From Paralichthys olivaceus (lineage: Eukaryota; Chordata; Actinopteri; Pleuronectiformes; Paralichthyidae), in assembly GCF_024713975.1 (NCBI RefSeq), contig NC_091112.1:12097501-12161500 (forward strand): a stretch of DNA of 64,000 nucleotides. Direction: 5' to 3'. Made by a program: the position numbers and the translations under genes. Within the stretch, counting starts at the first letter, position 1; the number at the start of each line of letters is the position of its first letter. Positions 23,586 through 38,500 of this stretch are shown here, in pieces. The notes below the pieces were generated by a model. The model was not told the origin of the DNA and did no database searches. It saw only the letters and a program-made list of their open reading frames with translations.

Positions 23586-26500
23586 CTGGATAAAGATAGA
23601 TGAGATTTAGGATTAAACACAAGAGCTACAGTATTTAATCTGAACACTACTACATTACTCAAGGTAGCAGCTTCTCTAACCATTGTTTTGTGTTTTTTAA
23701 AAGCTTTGTTCCTGCAGTGCTGCTCAGTAGCTGACTTACTTTGACGTTTATTACATGTAGTTGTCAGGGACCATGTGTGAAATAAATCACATACAAAAAG
23801 AAAAAATATGTATTATTCCAGATTAAGCTCTTAACATCCCTTCCACTTAGAAGTCCTAAGATTAAAATTTTCCAACTAGGTGATAAATGCAGAAACTGTG
23901 GAAACTGATTCATAATCAGTTAGATTCACAAATTTGCCAGAATACGTATATGTGCATGTGTGTTTGTGTGTACCTACGCACCTTTTCAACACTCAGTTCA
24001 AAATACTTCATGGTTCTCTCTTTGACGATGCTAAAGAACATCTCTCTGTCGTGGCTGTCAATGAGTCGGTCGTAGAAAACACGGTAAACCTCGTGGATCC
24101 ACAGGCGGATCAGTTTGTCTCCATCCTGGCATTAATGGACAAAATATATGAAGAGATGAACAATTCCTAACAATTAATCCATACATTTCTCTAATGTTTC
24201 TGCTCTTACCTGCATGTGTGTGTGTGGAGTCAGGAGTACACCACGTATGACTCGAGCAAAGTCTCGCAGGTTAAAGATGTAGTGGGATTTAGAGGGGGTG
24301 GGCAGGAAGCTGTCGATAGTGTCCTTATAGACTGCCATTGTGGCCTGGACCATGATCTTACCAAGCCTGGGACATAAAGCAAAATAAGCATTTGGAAAAA
24401 AGATAGTTCATAGCATTCCTCTATTGTACAATATTAAAAGATATATCAGTTACCTTTGGAAAGAGGCATCAAACCCTTTGCTGAAATGCCAGTCAGTGAT
24501 GGAGCTGAAGATCGTTGTCAGTGTATTGTCATCAAAGCAGTCGATAGAAAGTATGTTGAAGTGACGAGTGAAGCGGCCTAGCATTTCCAAAAAATGTATT
24601 AATCAAAGTTAAATGCTGCTTCCTTCATCAAATTCCCTAACCTATTATTTCAACATACCTGTAATGTCATTCTTCCCACCACCAGGAGGCCCCATTGCAG
24701 ACATTAACAGCACATCCACTAGGTTCTGTCTGGAGGTGTCCTTCTTGTCATACCAGTGGCGGTGGTCTATCCACTGCCTAAGCAGTTCAATTGGGGGCTG
24801 GGCACCATAGATTTCTTTAGCTGGCATGTTTAGGTCATCTGTGGAAAAGGGATAACTTTATCTGTAATCTGTACATTAAAATTACATTTACACACAGTCT
24901 CTTGTGTGATATCCTCTGTCAATAATAGTATTAAGTAATTACCGACATAGATGACACACTTCTTTCCCATAGGAGGTCCAAACACACCCTTCCGTCTTCG
25001 GTCCAGCTTTGCCATGATGATATCTTGGGTCTGATTTGCTGAGGTGCGGGCTGAGAAGTTGATACAATTAGGTGTGTACTTCTCCTTAGGCAGCGCTACC
25101 AAGAAGCTTTTGTTGATGACAGATTTGCCTGTGCCGGTCGGCCCCACGAATAGCATAGGTACTTCATGTGCAAGGTAGGTCCGCAGGAAAAAGAGCTGAC
25201 GTGCTGTCTCCACAGTTGGAATGATGAGATCTGACACCTGGCAGAGAAAAAAATTGTTAAAGGAATCGTGGCATGCAGGAGAAACCTGCATGTGACCTAA
25301 AGATTCTCACATTGGCTCCAGCTGGGATGATGTTTTCTTCATTTGAGATTGAATCAGTCCATACATTCCACTGTCCTTGTCCATCTTTATCGAAGTAGAA
25401 GTCATAGACAGTGCCTACAAAAAATAAATAAACATCATGCACTAAAGTAAATATTTAAATTGAGATAACTATACATAATACATAATTATTTTGGAAATTT
25501 TCTGACCTCTCTCAGGAAAGATTTTGTTCTTTTTAAGTTTGATACTCTTCGGCCGAGGGTGTTGATCATCCAGGCCCATGACCAGATTGCGGTAGAAGAT
25601 ATCAAACTTCTTGCGACTGTCCCCAGTGATGGTTCCACCCAGAGTCCACACTACAGCAAACAGAAAGAGGCCCTGCAGCCACATGGTTAACTGCTGACTG
25701 GACAGACTCTGTGTGTCATCGGTTCCTGATGCAGACATTTCATCTAGCCATACAGAAGACATGAACGTCAAACAGCCACTCTGAGAAAAATGCATCGATT
25801 GTTCAATAAATTATCAATAAAATGTAATTATTACTAACTGATCAGGCAGGTATACAGCTTCATTAGACTACAAGCCATGTGGTTGGGAGATGCATGAATG
25901 ACAAAGCGACACTCAATGTTTATGAAGTCCAGACACGGCTGAACTAGCCAATCAAACAGGTCCAATATCTGTGGGATGTCAAGACCAAACAAGCAGAAAT
26001 GAGACACATCATCTGATATTATACCAAAAGAAATATAAAAGGCCTCAATGAGTCAATCGTGCATGTGTGTAATTTCACCAGCTCTCTGTGTTCAGTGCTC
26101 AGGCTTTCAGGCAGAGTGTTCATGTAAGAGTCTCTGAAAGGAGTCCAGCCCAGCTGCTGAGGTTCCATGTAGATCATCCCACACCTTCAGACATAAGGTT
26201 ACATGTAAAAGGAAATACACTAACTTTATATAAAGGTTGCAGAATATATTTATTTGATTCACGTACCTACTAACTGTAGCTGGAGAGGCTTGCTCCAGAT
26301 CAGCAGTTTCGAAGATCAGACTCATCTTGGGACTCATCTGGATGATCTCACCACTCATCAGACAAAGCTGGCGGTAAAACGAGAGAATAAGAGAGGATTC
26401 TCATTTGACTGTGCTAAATCAAAAGGTGAAGTCTAAACATACCATAAATATTCACACAATACCCACAATATCATGATAATCTGGTTATAAACGATGAAGG

Positions 26501-29500
26501 CAACAAAATGGATGATACCTTCTTGTTGTCATCCAGCACAGTGTTCATGTTCTCAATCCAGACAGCATCAATGGGCCCATCAAAGATGATCCACTGTCGC
26601 TTCTCTGAGGTGGAGATAGCCTGATCCCTGTAGGTAGTGGCCAGGACACCATCAGACCACTCGTGGCTGGTAGGATCAAAGCAGCCGTACAGTTGTCCCA
26701 TGGTGATGGCCTTGGGGTTGATGATGCTGTAGTTCACAGCAAACTCATCCATCAGCTTGGCTAAATGATGAGAATTGGAGAGAATAAATAATTATACCAA
26801 CTAATAACAAGTAATAGCTATAAATGTTATCATATCTATTAAAGAAAAGTTGTTTCAGTCAGAGTGTGTATTATTGGCTTGCTAGGAGCCAGCAGGTAAA
26901 AAAAGTAATACGCTACCTTTGTAAAGGTCTCCAAGGGCAGCAGCAAGGACCTGATAGGCACACGTTTTTCCTCCAAGAGGCTCTCCTACTATCATAAAGC
27001 CATGGCGTACCAACATCATCTCATACACCTACACAAAGTGAAAATCACAGTACATTTATTTGGATAGAGTATAGGAACTAGCTAATCAACGTTTATTATT
27101 GTTAAGCATTACACAGCAATGCTCCTCTTTAGTACCTGAATAATTTTGCCAATGAACCATGGGACAGCCTGGAGGTTGCGCTTAGCCATGTTGTCATTGA
27201 CAGCCTTGAGGAGGAGATCATAGTCTGGCTTTGGAAGGACGACCCCGGGGAATAGATCAGAGATGATACCCTGTGGGCAGCAGATGAAGGTTTCAACCGA
27301 ATAGTTAGTAAACCAACTGAGGCCCGAATAGAAAAAGTAAACAAACACACTGAAATTGGCTTTTGTATAAAATGTGTCACCTGAAACAGAGGCACATCCT
27401 GTGCGAGAAACTTGGCCATGTTGACGTCCATCAGTGCCCTGAGCAAAAGCACGCTCTCGTTCTCATCTGGGTACTTCAGCTTCAAATTTCCTGCTGCCGT
27501 CAGCACAGACTTCACAGCTCGCATACCATAGTCATAGTGGTGCTGGGAGGACAGCTGCTCGGAGCACAAACGGTAGGTGGCCACAATCTTCTGGGACAGA
27601 CTGTCAATACAATTAGAGAGATTTGAGTTTGTTTCATGAACTAAATAGACCTTGCTCATAAAAAAAGCATGTGCAATAAATATTTCATAAAAGACATTTT
27701 CTATTCATACCTGCGAGATTCAATGAAGCCCATGGAGTATAGTGAGATCTCTCCAATGAGACCATAGTCTGGAACCATCATAGCCACCGTGCGGAAAAGA
27801 GCCTACAAGAGAGAATTGACAGGTGTATGTCCATTCTCAGCATTTTATTGTCTACAGCAGGATATTTACCTCTCAATTAGGGGTGGATCCATTTAGTGAT
27901 AAAAGTATGTACCTTCAGGTTGTCAGGAAGCTCGGCCCTGCCAGCATAACCAGGGTTCATGGTGATGAAGACAGAGCAGGTTGGGTTTAGTGAGAGGGTT
28001 GTCCCCTCAAAATTGAAGGTCTTCAGGTCCTTGGCAATGGCATGTTGTATACAGAGGATTTGCTGTGCCACCACAGACAGCACCTCCACCTGTGACATAT
28101 AAAAACATGTTGGGTAAAAGTGATTTTTGTGAATGTTTTGCAGTAAACTGTAATAAATAATCACAATGCATTCATAAAACATAGCTTTGAGTTTGAGTTG
28201 ATAATTGCAATGTGACCAAATGTGACTGAAAACATCACAAGGACTTTTTCAGTCTCTGCTATTAGATCTCTTTCACCTGAATCTTTCACACTGAACCTTT
28301 AAGTGCTATAAACTAGTGTTGGCTGTAAAGTGTGTTTGTTGTTTACAGGGACTCCTCCATGTGTATTCAGTTTAACATAAATACTTTGGTGTGTAGTTTA
28401 ATCCTTCCAAAGTTCAGATTAATATTATATCATTATTACAAAAGATAAAAAAGCAGACAAGTCAGCTCCAAAATTAAAGGCAGTTTCCTGTTTCTATGAC
28501 GTGGATGATCTATGAGTGAGGCCTATTTTTTAAATAAATCTCAGTTTTTTTATTTTGTATGAGCTAAAATCTGTCAGTGACTATCTTTGTTCAGCCAGAT
28601 TCACATTAAAGCAGAGGCTGCATCTCTACCGCCTGCTAAGCTGCAAATGATCCAAGTCTGGCTTCCTGCATTAGAGGAAAACTAATTTTGTCAATATGTA
28701 GAAATTAATTTGTGCCTCTAAAAACTATAATGACTAATAGAATAAACCTTATCCTTTACCCGAGGGGCCGAACTTAGCATATTTGTCTACAATACTAAAC
28801 TTTATATTCATCAGATATTTATGTATAAATCTTACACTACCATCTATATATAACTTGTTTGCGTAAAATTGAGCAAATACACAGATTTGATTGCTGTAAC
28901 AATGGTAGAGCTCACCTCAATCCGATTGAACTCATCAAAGCAGGCCCAGGCTCCAGACTGAGCAAGTCCTTTGAAGAACTTACTCATGGCCTTGTAGTCC
29001 AGCCCGTCAGAGCAGTTAAAAACCACACACTAGAACCAAACAACAGATGTAATGTCAGAACAGTGAAAAACTAAATAAAACACAGAAATAAAATGCAGAT
29101 CAGTGTTTTACTGAAAACAGCTTCGGTATACCTGTTTAGCCAAAGCTTTAGCCAGATCTTTTGTGGTCTCAGTCTTGCCAGTTCCGGCAGGACCCTCAGG
29201 AGCTCCTCCTAAGTTCAACTTCAAAGCCCCCATCAGAGTTCTGTGGCATTTAACAAAATAAGAAGATAAAAATTATTAGAACTACCTTTATTTTTGCAGC
29301 TCTACATCCACAGATAAAAAGAACTAGCTATACCTGTAGCAGCGGTCTGTGAGTGGTGTGATGACCAGACGAGGGGAGTTTCCTAGATATTCATAGCCAT
29401 ATTTCAGGCATGTAGTGATCATGCGGATCATCACATCGCCACCCTCCCAGAAGTAACGAAGCTGAGAATTCCATGCAAAATCGTTCAGCGAGGAGATACG

Positions 29501-32500
29501 GTCCTCTCCCAGTTTCGCCACAACATCTCGAGCTTTGTCAAGAAAAGAGTTGGATTAGATAAATACACGATATCCTTTAAAATGTTTTGCCAGAATATTT
29601 GATATTTGGAAATTACCATGAACATCAATCACAGTAAGGGCACCAAGAGTCATTCTTGCTCCTCCCGGCAGCTTCCCACGTACTAGCTCCACAATGTCAG
29701 CAATCTGGTTGTTACACTTCTCTAGATAGGACTTTGGAATTTAAAGTCAGTAAACAGATTAGACTACAGTATAATAAATGCAATATATTGTAATTTTACA
29801 AGTTGTCTTTCTAAAGTGTTTGGAAGTTAAAATAAGTAGCTCTTAAGACTCACAGGCAGGGAGTTGTTCTGGATGGCTTCAGACACTTCAGTTGTCCAAA
29901 AGATGGAGGAAGCAGAAATGACTACTTGGCCCGGCCACTGCAACACCCACTCCTTTCTGGGCAACTACAGAAAAGAAAACATTAATTAAATTAAACAAAT
30001 AGTCATGATAAACATTCATTTTTTTGTCACTCTACATATTAATTCTGCTCCAAAGAACTGATGGCTGGCTTCATAAGTGATACATAGAAATAATACCTCT
30101 GCATACTGCATTACTCCCTGATGGATGACATTTCGAACACTCTTGAGCATTAGCTTCTCAACCTGCAGGAGCCACTTCTCCACCATACCCTGAAAATAAA
30201 ATGATAACAGTCGACCACATGCAGTTGTTCACGATGTTATCTCTTGAACATTTCTAACAAGATATATATAATATATGCATCCATTTAATATGAAAATATA
30301 GGAAACTATTGAGATAATTAACAAATCTTATTTACCTTGGCTTCGGCTGGATAAATCTTTTCTGTGAAGGGCACAGTCTCCTTCTCAGAGCTGATCATGC
30401 CAATGATCTCCATGTCCTCGTTGAACTCCAGCTTGGCAATGCCCTCGAAACACTTCTTCAGGTGAGGCTGCACACACAGGGGGTCTTTGGTCTGAGACAG
30501 AATCTCCAGCAGCTCGTCGTTTGACAGAAAGAAGAACCTGAGGAAAACGATGACGATGAAGAAGACAGAGGAAACTGACACAGACAAACAGGACCCTGAA
30601 AGTTGTCACCTATGTTTTAAATCAGTCTGTTTGGACATTCATCTCTTCTGCAATCATGAGTATGTAAACAATTTTGCAATTTTATCACAAACTAACACCT
30701 TGTTACTTTAACAATATGACAATGATGAGTATATATAATTTGAAAAGCTTTGAGTAGATTCGTAGCAATTTGGCTTTAAGGAAGAAAATACACATTTTGG
30801 GGTAGTGTAACTTCAACAATACCAATAAACTCACAAGGCTAGAGCAAATGTTCTTCAACAGCTTACAAACAAAATAGTGAAAATTATCATTAGTCGTGTT
30901 ATTGTTTGTAATGGTTATAAAACCTTGGGAAATATAGCCTCTTCTTTTCCAGGTAGGTATTGAGACCTTTTTGGATTTCATCTAGGAACACATTGGACTC
31001 CTGCAGGCGTGCCAGCATGTTAGTCTGGCCTGTAGCCACCAGCACATGGGGATCTTTCATCTGGGATAGTGTGAACAAAGAAGTCAAAGTGAAATACATG
31101 AGATCCATTCAAGTGAACAACAACAAGAAACTGTGTCAAGAGGATCTTACGGCCTCTGCAATGATATCCTTCCAGGAGTTGTCCACAGTGGCAAACTTGC
31201 GTCCCTCCTCAGGCATCTGAGCAATGATGTCCTCCGAGCTGAAGATGGGCTCGAGGTAGAGCCAAGTAGCCTGACACTTAAGCATGGAGTCCAGGATATC
31301 CTGCATACTCAGCAGCTTATCTTCCCATTGCTGAGGAGAGTAACCACATTATAATAACTATCATTATATAGTTGTGTCTTTCTAAGGTAGAGTTTACAAA
31401 ATGCTTCAATAATCAAACAAAAGCAAATATGATCAATGAACTGAACAAAAACACAAATATATAAAATAAGAGAAAAGAAAAAAATAGAGAAAGAAATGCA
31501 ATACAAAAAAAAAGTATAATTAAACCCAATGAACGCAAATTTTAAAATGATAAAATGGATGTATTTCTGTGTGACTCTGTTGCTTCTATCTTACACAATT
31601 GTGTTGGAATGGCACAAATGAGGTTGTGTTCATTTAGATCAGGATATTTTATTACTTGTGGAATGAAATTATGCTTGGAGACTACCTCTCATTGAAAACA
31701 CAAGTACAATGAAATATTTTATATTTTTATGTGGCAGAGCCCTACACAGAAAATGTTCCTTAAAATCACACAAACTGAATTTTATCCATTTGACTCATAT
31801 CATGTTTGAATGATCATTTAGACAATAATGTCATCCACAGCTCCCTATAGGATGTATACAGTAAAACACCTGTATCCACCATAGAGTGTTACGCATAATT
31901 CATCTGCAGTGTCTAATTTGAAAGAATTATGTCTTACCTTGCATTCAGTCTCTATTGGCTTAATGAAAGGTGAACTTCGCATGGTCTGAGTCTTAATAAT
32001 GTGGTCATCCAGAAGCACTTGGATCTCATCCACAGCTGATAGAATACTAGTACCCTATTATTAAAGAATAAAGTGAATTTAGTACAATGTCAATGTACAG
32101 TGTGAAAATTCATGGGCAGTTGACGACAACGTGACCAGCATAACAAGTCAATAGGTTGCAATAATTCAACATAAAAATGTAATTTGCAGAAGAAAATAAC
32201 AATGACAATGTGTGTGTGCTTTTCTTACTGTATCTCTGTATGCAGAGAAAGAGAAGCAGAGGTCAGTCCATTCTTCTTTCTGCTTCTTCATTGATTTTTC
32301 TAGAGAATACTCTTTACTGGCTGCCGCTCCCATGTCTACCATCCTAGGGCAGAGGTAAGAAAAGAAAATCCATCACTTTTTCCTGACAGGGCCTGGTTTT
32401 TTAAATCTTCCTGACTTTGATTTGCTTTTTACATGTATTTGAAAACGCTACAATGAAAGTAATGGACATTACTTGTCAGAGAACTTGGACAGCCCCAGGT

Positions 32501-35500
32501 CCAACATATTCAGCAGGGAGCTGCTCACATCTGGTTTGACTTCAAAACCTACAATGCTGCTAATCTGTAGGAAGACCAAAGTGTCATGAATTATTCACAG
32601 TGATTTCATGGATCACAAGAGATGCAGGACACTTGGTCCTTACAAAGTGAACCTGACACTGGATTTCTATCAGCGTAAGAAGATCTAATGAAGCAGAAAA
32701 CATGTACTCGACCTCCTCCCAGTGGCGGTCTTTGATACCAGGGTTACAGATCGTTGTCAGGATGGGTAGGTGCTGCCTGAACTTGTCTATCTTGCTTTTA
32801 AAGCTTTTGGCCACACGACAAGACCCAGGGAGACTAGAGAAAGTTTTGGTCATTTTATGCATCATCCTTTGCATGACATCCAGTTCATCAGAGATCTTCT
32901 CAGCATCCAGATGTAGGAAAGGACCTAGGAATGAAATGATGATAAAGTATGTTGAAGTGAACAACTGTGCATGTTGCAAGTACTAGCTGCATGCCACTAA
33001 TCATAATTTGTTCCATCTAGAGCTTATAACATACAGTGGCTTTGGCAATTTTTTTTATCTACCATTCATCCACAGTTCAGACTTGGTCTGAAAGTTTAGG
33101 GCTGTGCCCCAGAGCTGTTCATATGGCTGTTTGTTGACTATCATGGTTTGCAGGATTGGGAATTGGCTGTTTTCTTTCTCCAGCAACGTTTCTTCCTTGT
33201 TGATATCCTGTAGAAATGACATTGGTGTTACTATTTTCAAGCTACTATCCTACTAGCTCTGAGTATGATTTCCACGATAAGTAAATACCTGCATTTTGTT
33301 TGGGTACAAAAGTTATCTATATTGTTATTGTGCTTTCAGAAGAAAAATAATCACACATGCACTAGTGGTATCTAAAACATCTGTGACTGTCATAGTGCAG
33401 TGTCTCTTACCTCTAGTTCAGTGACAGCAGACTCAAGGTTGGCAGTGATTTGAGAGAGAGTTTCCACATTGTTTTCTATTTCCATCATGATGATCACTTC
33501 TTTATTCTTGAAGGCCTGTATCTCTTTGTCCACCTCCTGCAGCCTCTGGTCAAACGCTGATATCCTGAGATAGTCAAAAGGCAATATAGCAGTTGTTTTA
33601 GTTGTCAACATTTAATAAATCAAGTATTTTGCTGTATACTATAAGAGGGAGGTGAGTAAAAAACAGGACATAGTGGATATGACATTGGCACCACAAAGTT
33701 CTTATGTTGAAGAAAGCTAGAGATGGAGAATTTGTGTCAAACACTACAATACAAATATGGTGGTTGCACGACAGGTGTGGAAAGTGTCCTTTGTATAAAC
33801 CTCTTTTGAAGATAGTCCTTGGCCTGTTCTATCGTGGTGGCCAAACGAGTCTCGCTGTCATCAAGCTCAGTCAGGATCTGACTGGGCCACTGGAAAACAC
33901 GGGAGTTCAGCCTCAAGTCCTCAGCTGGAAAAGTGGAAGAAAAGGAGACAGTTATATAAGCAATTGCTTTCTTGCACTTGTGATAAATACCATCATATGG
34001 ATAGGGCTTCAGTCTAGCTACTGCATTGTATGTCATCTGTGGTAGTGTCTTTGTACATTATATGTCATTGCTTTCAACTTTAATTGCAGATATCATGAGA
34101 GGTTTAACATACATGGCAGAGTGGCATAGTCCAAGAGGAAGAGGAGGCGGTGTCGCGCTTCATCTATCTCATCCATCAGCTGGTGAATGGTCACTTCCCT
34201 GGTCTTTTTAATGTACTCGTTGAGTGACACCAACTCCTCTGTAGTTTCTGGGGTGCTTCTGACGGTCTCCATAATCCCCATATATTTTTGACAGATGCTG
34301 GAAGAGATCAATAACTCATACTTAAAATTGAATCTCTTTTTAAATGTATGCAAACAGGATAATGAATACAGTATGCTGAACCACAGAGTTCACTCTTACC
34401 CTTTGTTTAACTCTCGGTTCTGTTCCACTTCAGACGTGGCAATCTTGTCTTTCAGTTTCTTGGCAAGATCACACAGGTCTTCATTTAGCTTGCCAGTATA
34501 CAGACAAAACATGGACAGATGCACCTTCACAGGCAGCGAGGCGCTCTCATCCCACAACTGATGGATGCTCTCAATTTTCTGAACATTGAAAGGGGGAGAT
34601 AGGACATAACCGTAAATGCTTCTTGAAAGAGAAGAAAATGTTATAGGTAGATTTTAGAAGGAAAGAAAAGGTTTAATTACTCTGGTAGATCCTTCTAACG
34701 AGTGTTTCTCTTTGAGGAATACAGATATCTCCTGCTTCTCTGTATTGTCCAGTAGATTGCTGTATTTTTGATACACATTCAAATACCTAAAAAATTAAAA
34801 GTAGTTTAACTATTTATTTTTCACAAATAAAAATAATAGTATTCATAGTGCAAAGAAACATAAATACAGATGATGTTTCATTACTTTTTGGGTCCAACAG
34901 TGTTCCTGTTGAAAATATCCTCAACTTCATTGATTACATTTATAACCAACGATTCATCAGGGTTGACAGTGCGAAGGTACAAGTTCTTGATATCGGGAAA
35001 GAGGTAACATTCCACCTGGTCAAACAAACATGAGAAGCACATATTATAGTGTTGTATAAATTACAAAATATAGAAAACTTTGTGTAATATGTAGCAGTTT
35101 GTGGTGCTGAGGGAATACTGTACCCTTGGTAGCTTCTCAGCACTCTTAATGATTTCCATGAAGGCTCTATGAATGATCTCCCAACACTCCTGGAAGCTCG
35201 GACAAAAGTCAATGCCTGGCTCATCAACTTGTAGCTTAAGCAGCAGGACTGACTGAAGGTTCCTCTTCTCGTCAAAAACCTCCCCAAAGTCATTTCCCTC
35301 CTTAAAAACAAGGCAGACAATGATAAGTGAGGTCGGAATTCTTAGAAGCATCAACATGTTGCATATGCCCTGTATCATTTCAGAAACCATTCAACTGACC
35401 TGATGTCTTGTGAAGAAAGATAGCAGGTCTTGTAAAGATTCCGTGACGAGGCTTCGGAGCTCCAATGACATGAGAGCTGCCGCACAGTTGAAAAACTCCT

Positions 35501-38500
35501 GGACACAGACTGGAGCCTTCTGTTTATTCTTGGGTCTGAGCGACAACCACAGGTCCTTAGAGGTCTCAAACTGTGTTACACAGATGGGCAGCCACCTAGA
35601 AGATGGGTGCAGCTCAGTTATATACATATACAATTTAGGGTTGCAAGTTATATGCATTAAAAGATATCCACTAAATGATCTTATATTTATATGTTTCAAA
35701 CATTTTACTAAAATACATTAATAACAAAAGGTTCAAGGTGGAAATCAGATTTAGAAAAAAACATTTGCAATGTAACATGTATATTAAACATTTCTTGTTT
35801 TCTACTTAAAGACACTACAGCTCACAGTCTGCTGCTCATTGTTTCATGTGTTTTTTCCTCATTTGTCATGGTGTTACATAACGTTATTGGAGGAGTATCT
35901 GAATTATAGCTGTTACAAGAGAGCTTTCACTCCGATAGAGATAAGGTCCCTTGAATTGAGTATGGTTGGCATGGGATAACCATTCTGCTGTGGAATAATG
36001 GTATCCAAGCAAGTAGAAATTCCAAACATGAAAATAAACAAATAGCAGCCAGTTTCAACAAATCAAAATGGTTCACATTTCAGTCACACAGTCAGACATT
36101 CTACAGGGCTGCTACATGGTCTAACAGGCTATACAACATGTTTTCAACAAAGGATGCAATGCAATCCTCAAGTGAGGTGCTATGGAAAGTAATCCCCTGA
36201 AAAGGCAGCCCGACACGGGGTAGGACTAAGTGGAAACTTGAGCCTGAACCTACAACAGGTTTAGCTGTATTGGTTGTGTACACATACTGCAGACCTATAC
36301 ACCAACGAGACAACACTTCACTAATTAAGTCTCACTTAGAGTCTTGCTGACAGACTGGCTGTTTCGAGACCACCTGGTGAGATGGCATAACTCACTTTTG
36401 GATCAGCTCCTCTCTGGTATTCTGGCACTGTCTCCGGACAAATTCTTCAAACTCAGATGGCAGGAGGGGGAGGCTGGTGGAGAAGAGGTCCTCAAGTCTG
36501 ACAAATCTCAAAGATGAGAAGCTGTAATGAGAATGATTAGTTATTATTTGGACCGTCTTTGTTCAAGATATTTTTTACGTTTACAGTTTTTGTCTCATCA
36601 AATATGACAAACTAATACAGAAATTCAACATCACACCACCATGTTGATGCTATTTTGTTGTTTTATCTAACACCATATCTCTGGTGTCAAAGAGCAGCCA
36701 GAAGCTCTAGTGATTTAGCTCTAAAGCAATATGAGCAGTATCAGCTGGAGGAAATATACATTTCCTGTTTTCCTGTTTCAATCCCATTTACTCATTCAGT
36801 GAAATGTGGTATTCATTGAATGGACAGTGCATTACACGTCTGTATTACCTGTTTCGCCAGACATCTTGCAGTAGGACCATGAGGGGACTGACTCTAAAGA
36901 GATGCTGGCTTTGCCACGAGTGCGCTTCCCTGTAACTAGCTCCCCAGGGCACAGGTGCATGAATCACTCTGCATGGGAAGGGCTTGGGAATGTTGGATAT
37001 TGACAGTCGCTGGCGTTCAGACGGGTCCATTAGAATGTAGTCCACTGAGAATAAACAAGAACAAATACATCAGTGTTAAAAATTCAAACTGTATGCTTTA
37101 AGTGTCTAGATAAAGCAACGCTGCCAATAACTGAAGAATCACTGGAGCTATTGTTTTATACCTATGCTCTTCTTGAGACCGAAGTCATAATCTGTTTTGA
37201 TCTCCTCTATCAGGTTACTCCTCAAAGTCCGGATATTTTTACTTGTATCCTTAGTGTCAGGAGGCAGCGCGCGCAGGAATTTCATCATCTGTTGCTCTGG
37301 CTGTGGGGCCAGCACTGAACTGGCGACACCATTGGTGATGTAGTACATATACCTCTGTGTGAGTAAAGTCCAGTTCATCAATGCGTTAGAAAAACAAGAC
37401 TCTGAATAATCAGCAAGTGTTGCTCTGAACTGAATTCGCTGATACTTGCTTGTAAGTCTTCCTCAGTAGGTTCAGTCTGTGTGGCCCTCATCTTCTCCTC
37501 TTGGCTGTGCATGATATCCAGCTGCTCCTCTGGACTCAAAGGCTGGCTGCTGGGGGTGTAAAGGTTTATTGTATCCCTGTGAAAGAAGGAAGAATTCCGA
37601 TCAAGTGCTGGAAGATAAACATATTTATTAATGAACTTAGTTGTTATAAGGGCATAGTTACCTTCTTCTCGATCTAATTTCATTTCTCCTTTGTGGGAAA
37701 GATGCTAAATGCTTTATTAAGGTCAAAATCCATTATTAGAAGTTTCTAGGGCAATATTAAGTGATCACCAGAAAGCGAAGTAAAGACATATCCAATTTCA
37801 GACAGACCTCCCTTTGTCACCTATACAACAATGTGATATGAGAACTTTAAAGGATACAAGGCTCTGCTGATTTTGGCAACGACTGACGGTGCGTGCATCG
37901 TCTCTGCTGGAGCTTATTAATTTTCAGGTCCTGGGCACAGGGGCTGAAGTTGTTTGCAATAGACTCACTGGGAGTGCGGCTATGACGCTGCTCTTTCAAA
38001 GGAGCTGCCACAGTCATACAACTGGGCTGAAGGATGGGTGGGTAACTGCTGTGCCTCAAGTACATCTAAGGTGAAATAACAGAGTGAATGTTAAAGATTG
38101 TGGCACACAGGGGTTGACAACTTACATGTTCTTATGTAATAGAGTGATTGACATCCTTACTTGATGCATTTCTGAGGGTATTGCGCTACAAGATGCTGGG
38201 AAAGGTGGGGGTAAAAGAAATCCTCTGTTCTGACTCATATCACAGACAGAGTCATCCTCCATCTGTAGCTCACACAAGAACACAGAATGAAATATATCTT
38301 ATGAGTTAATATTTTTTCTACACAAGGGACAGGTCAGTAAATGAATATTGACAACATCGCAATGTAATTTTCATCATTGGGAATATGACAAAGGTTCAAT
38401 TTATATTTATAGAATACTTATGTTGTGGCAAGGATTTTTAACACATTGATCTGTCTACCTCAGATTGTAAAATGTTTTGCTGGTGTGTTATATGGTAATG

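Noticed and set aside
36101..36316. 71-codon minus-strand open frame in a dnah3 intron
   Set aside because: Not needed for the dnah3 frame, which closes without it, and no homology recognised. A retroelement scrap is possible but unsupported.
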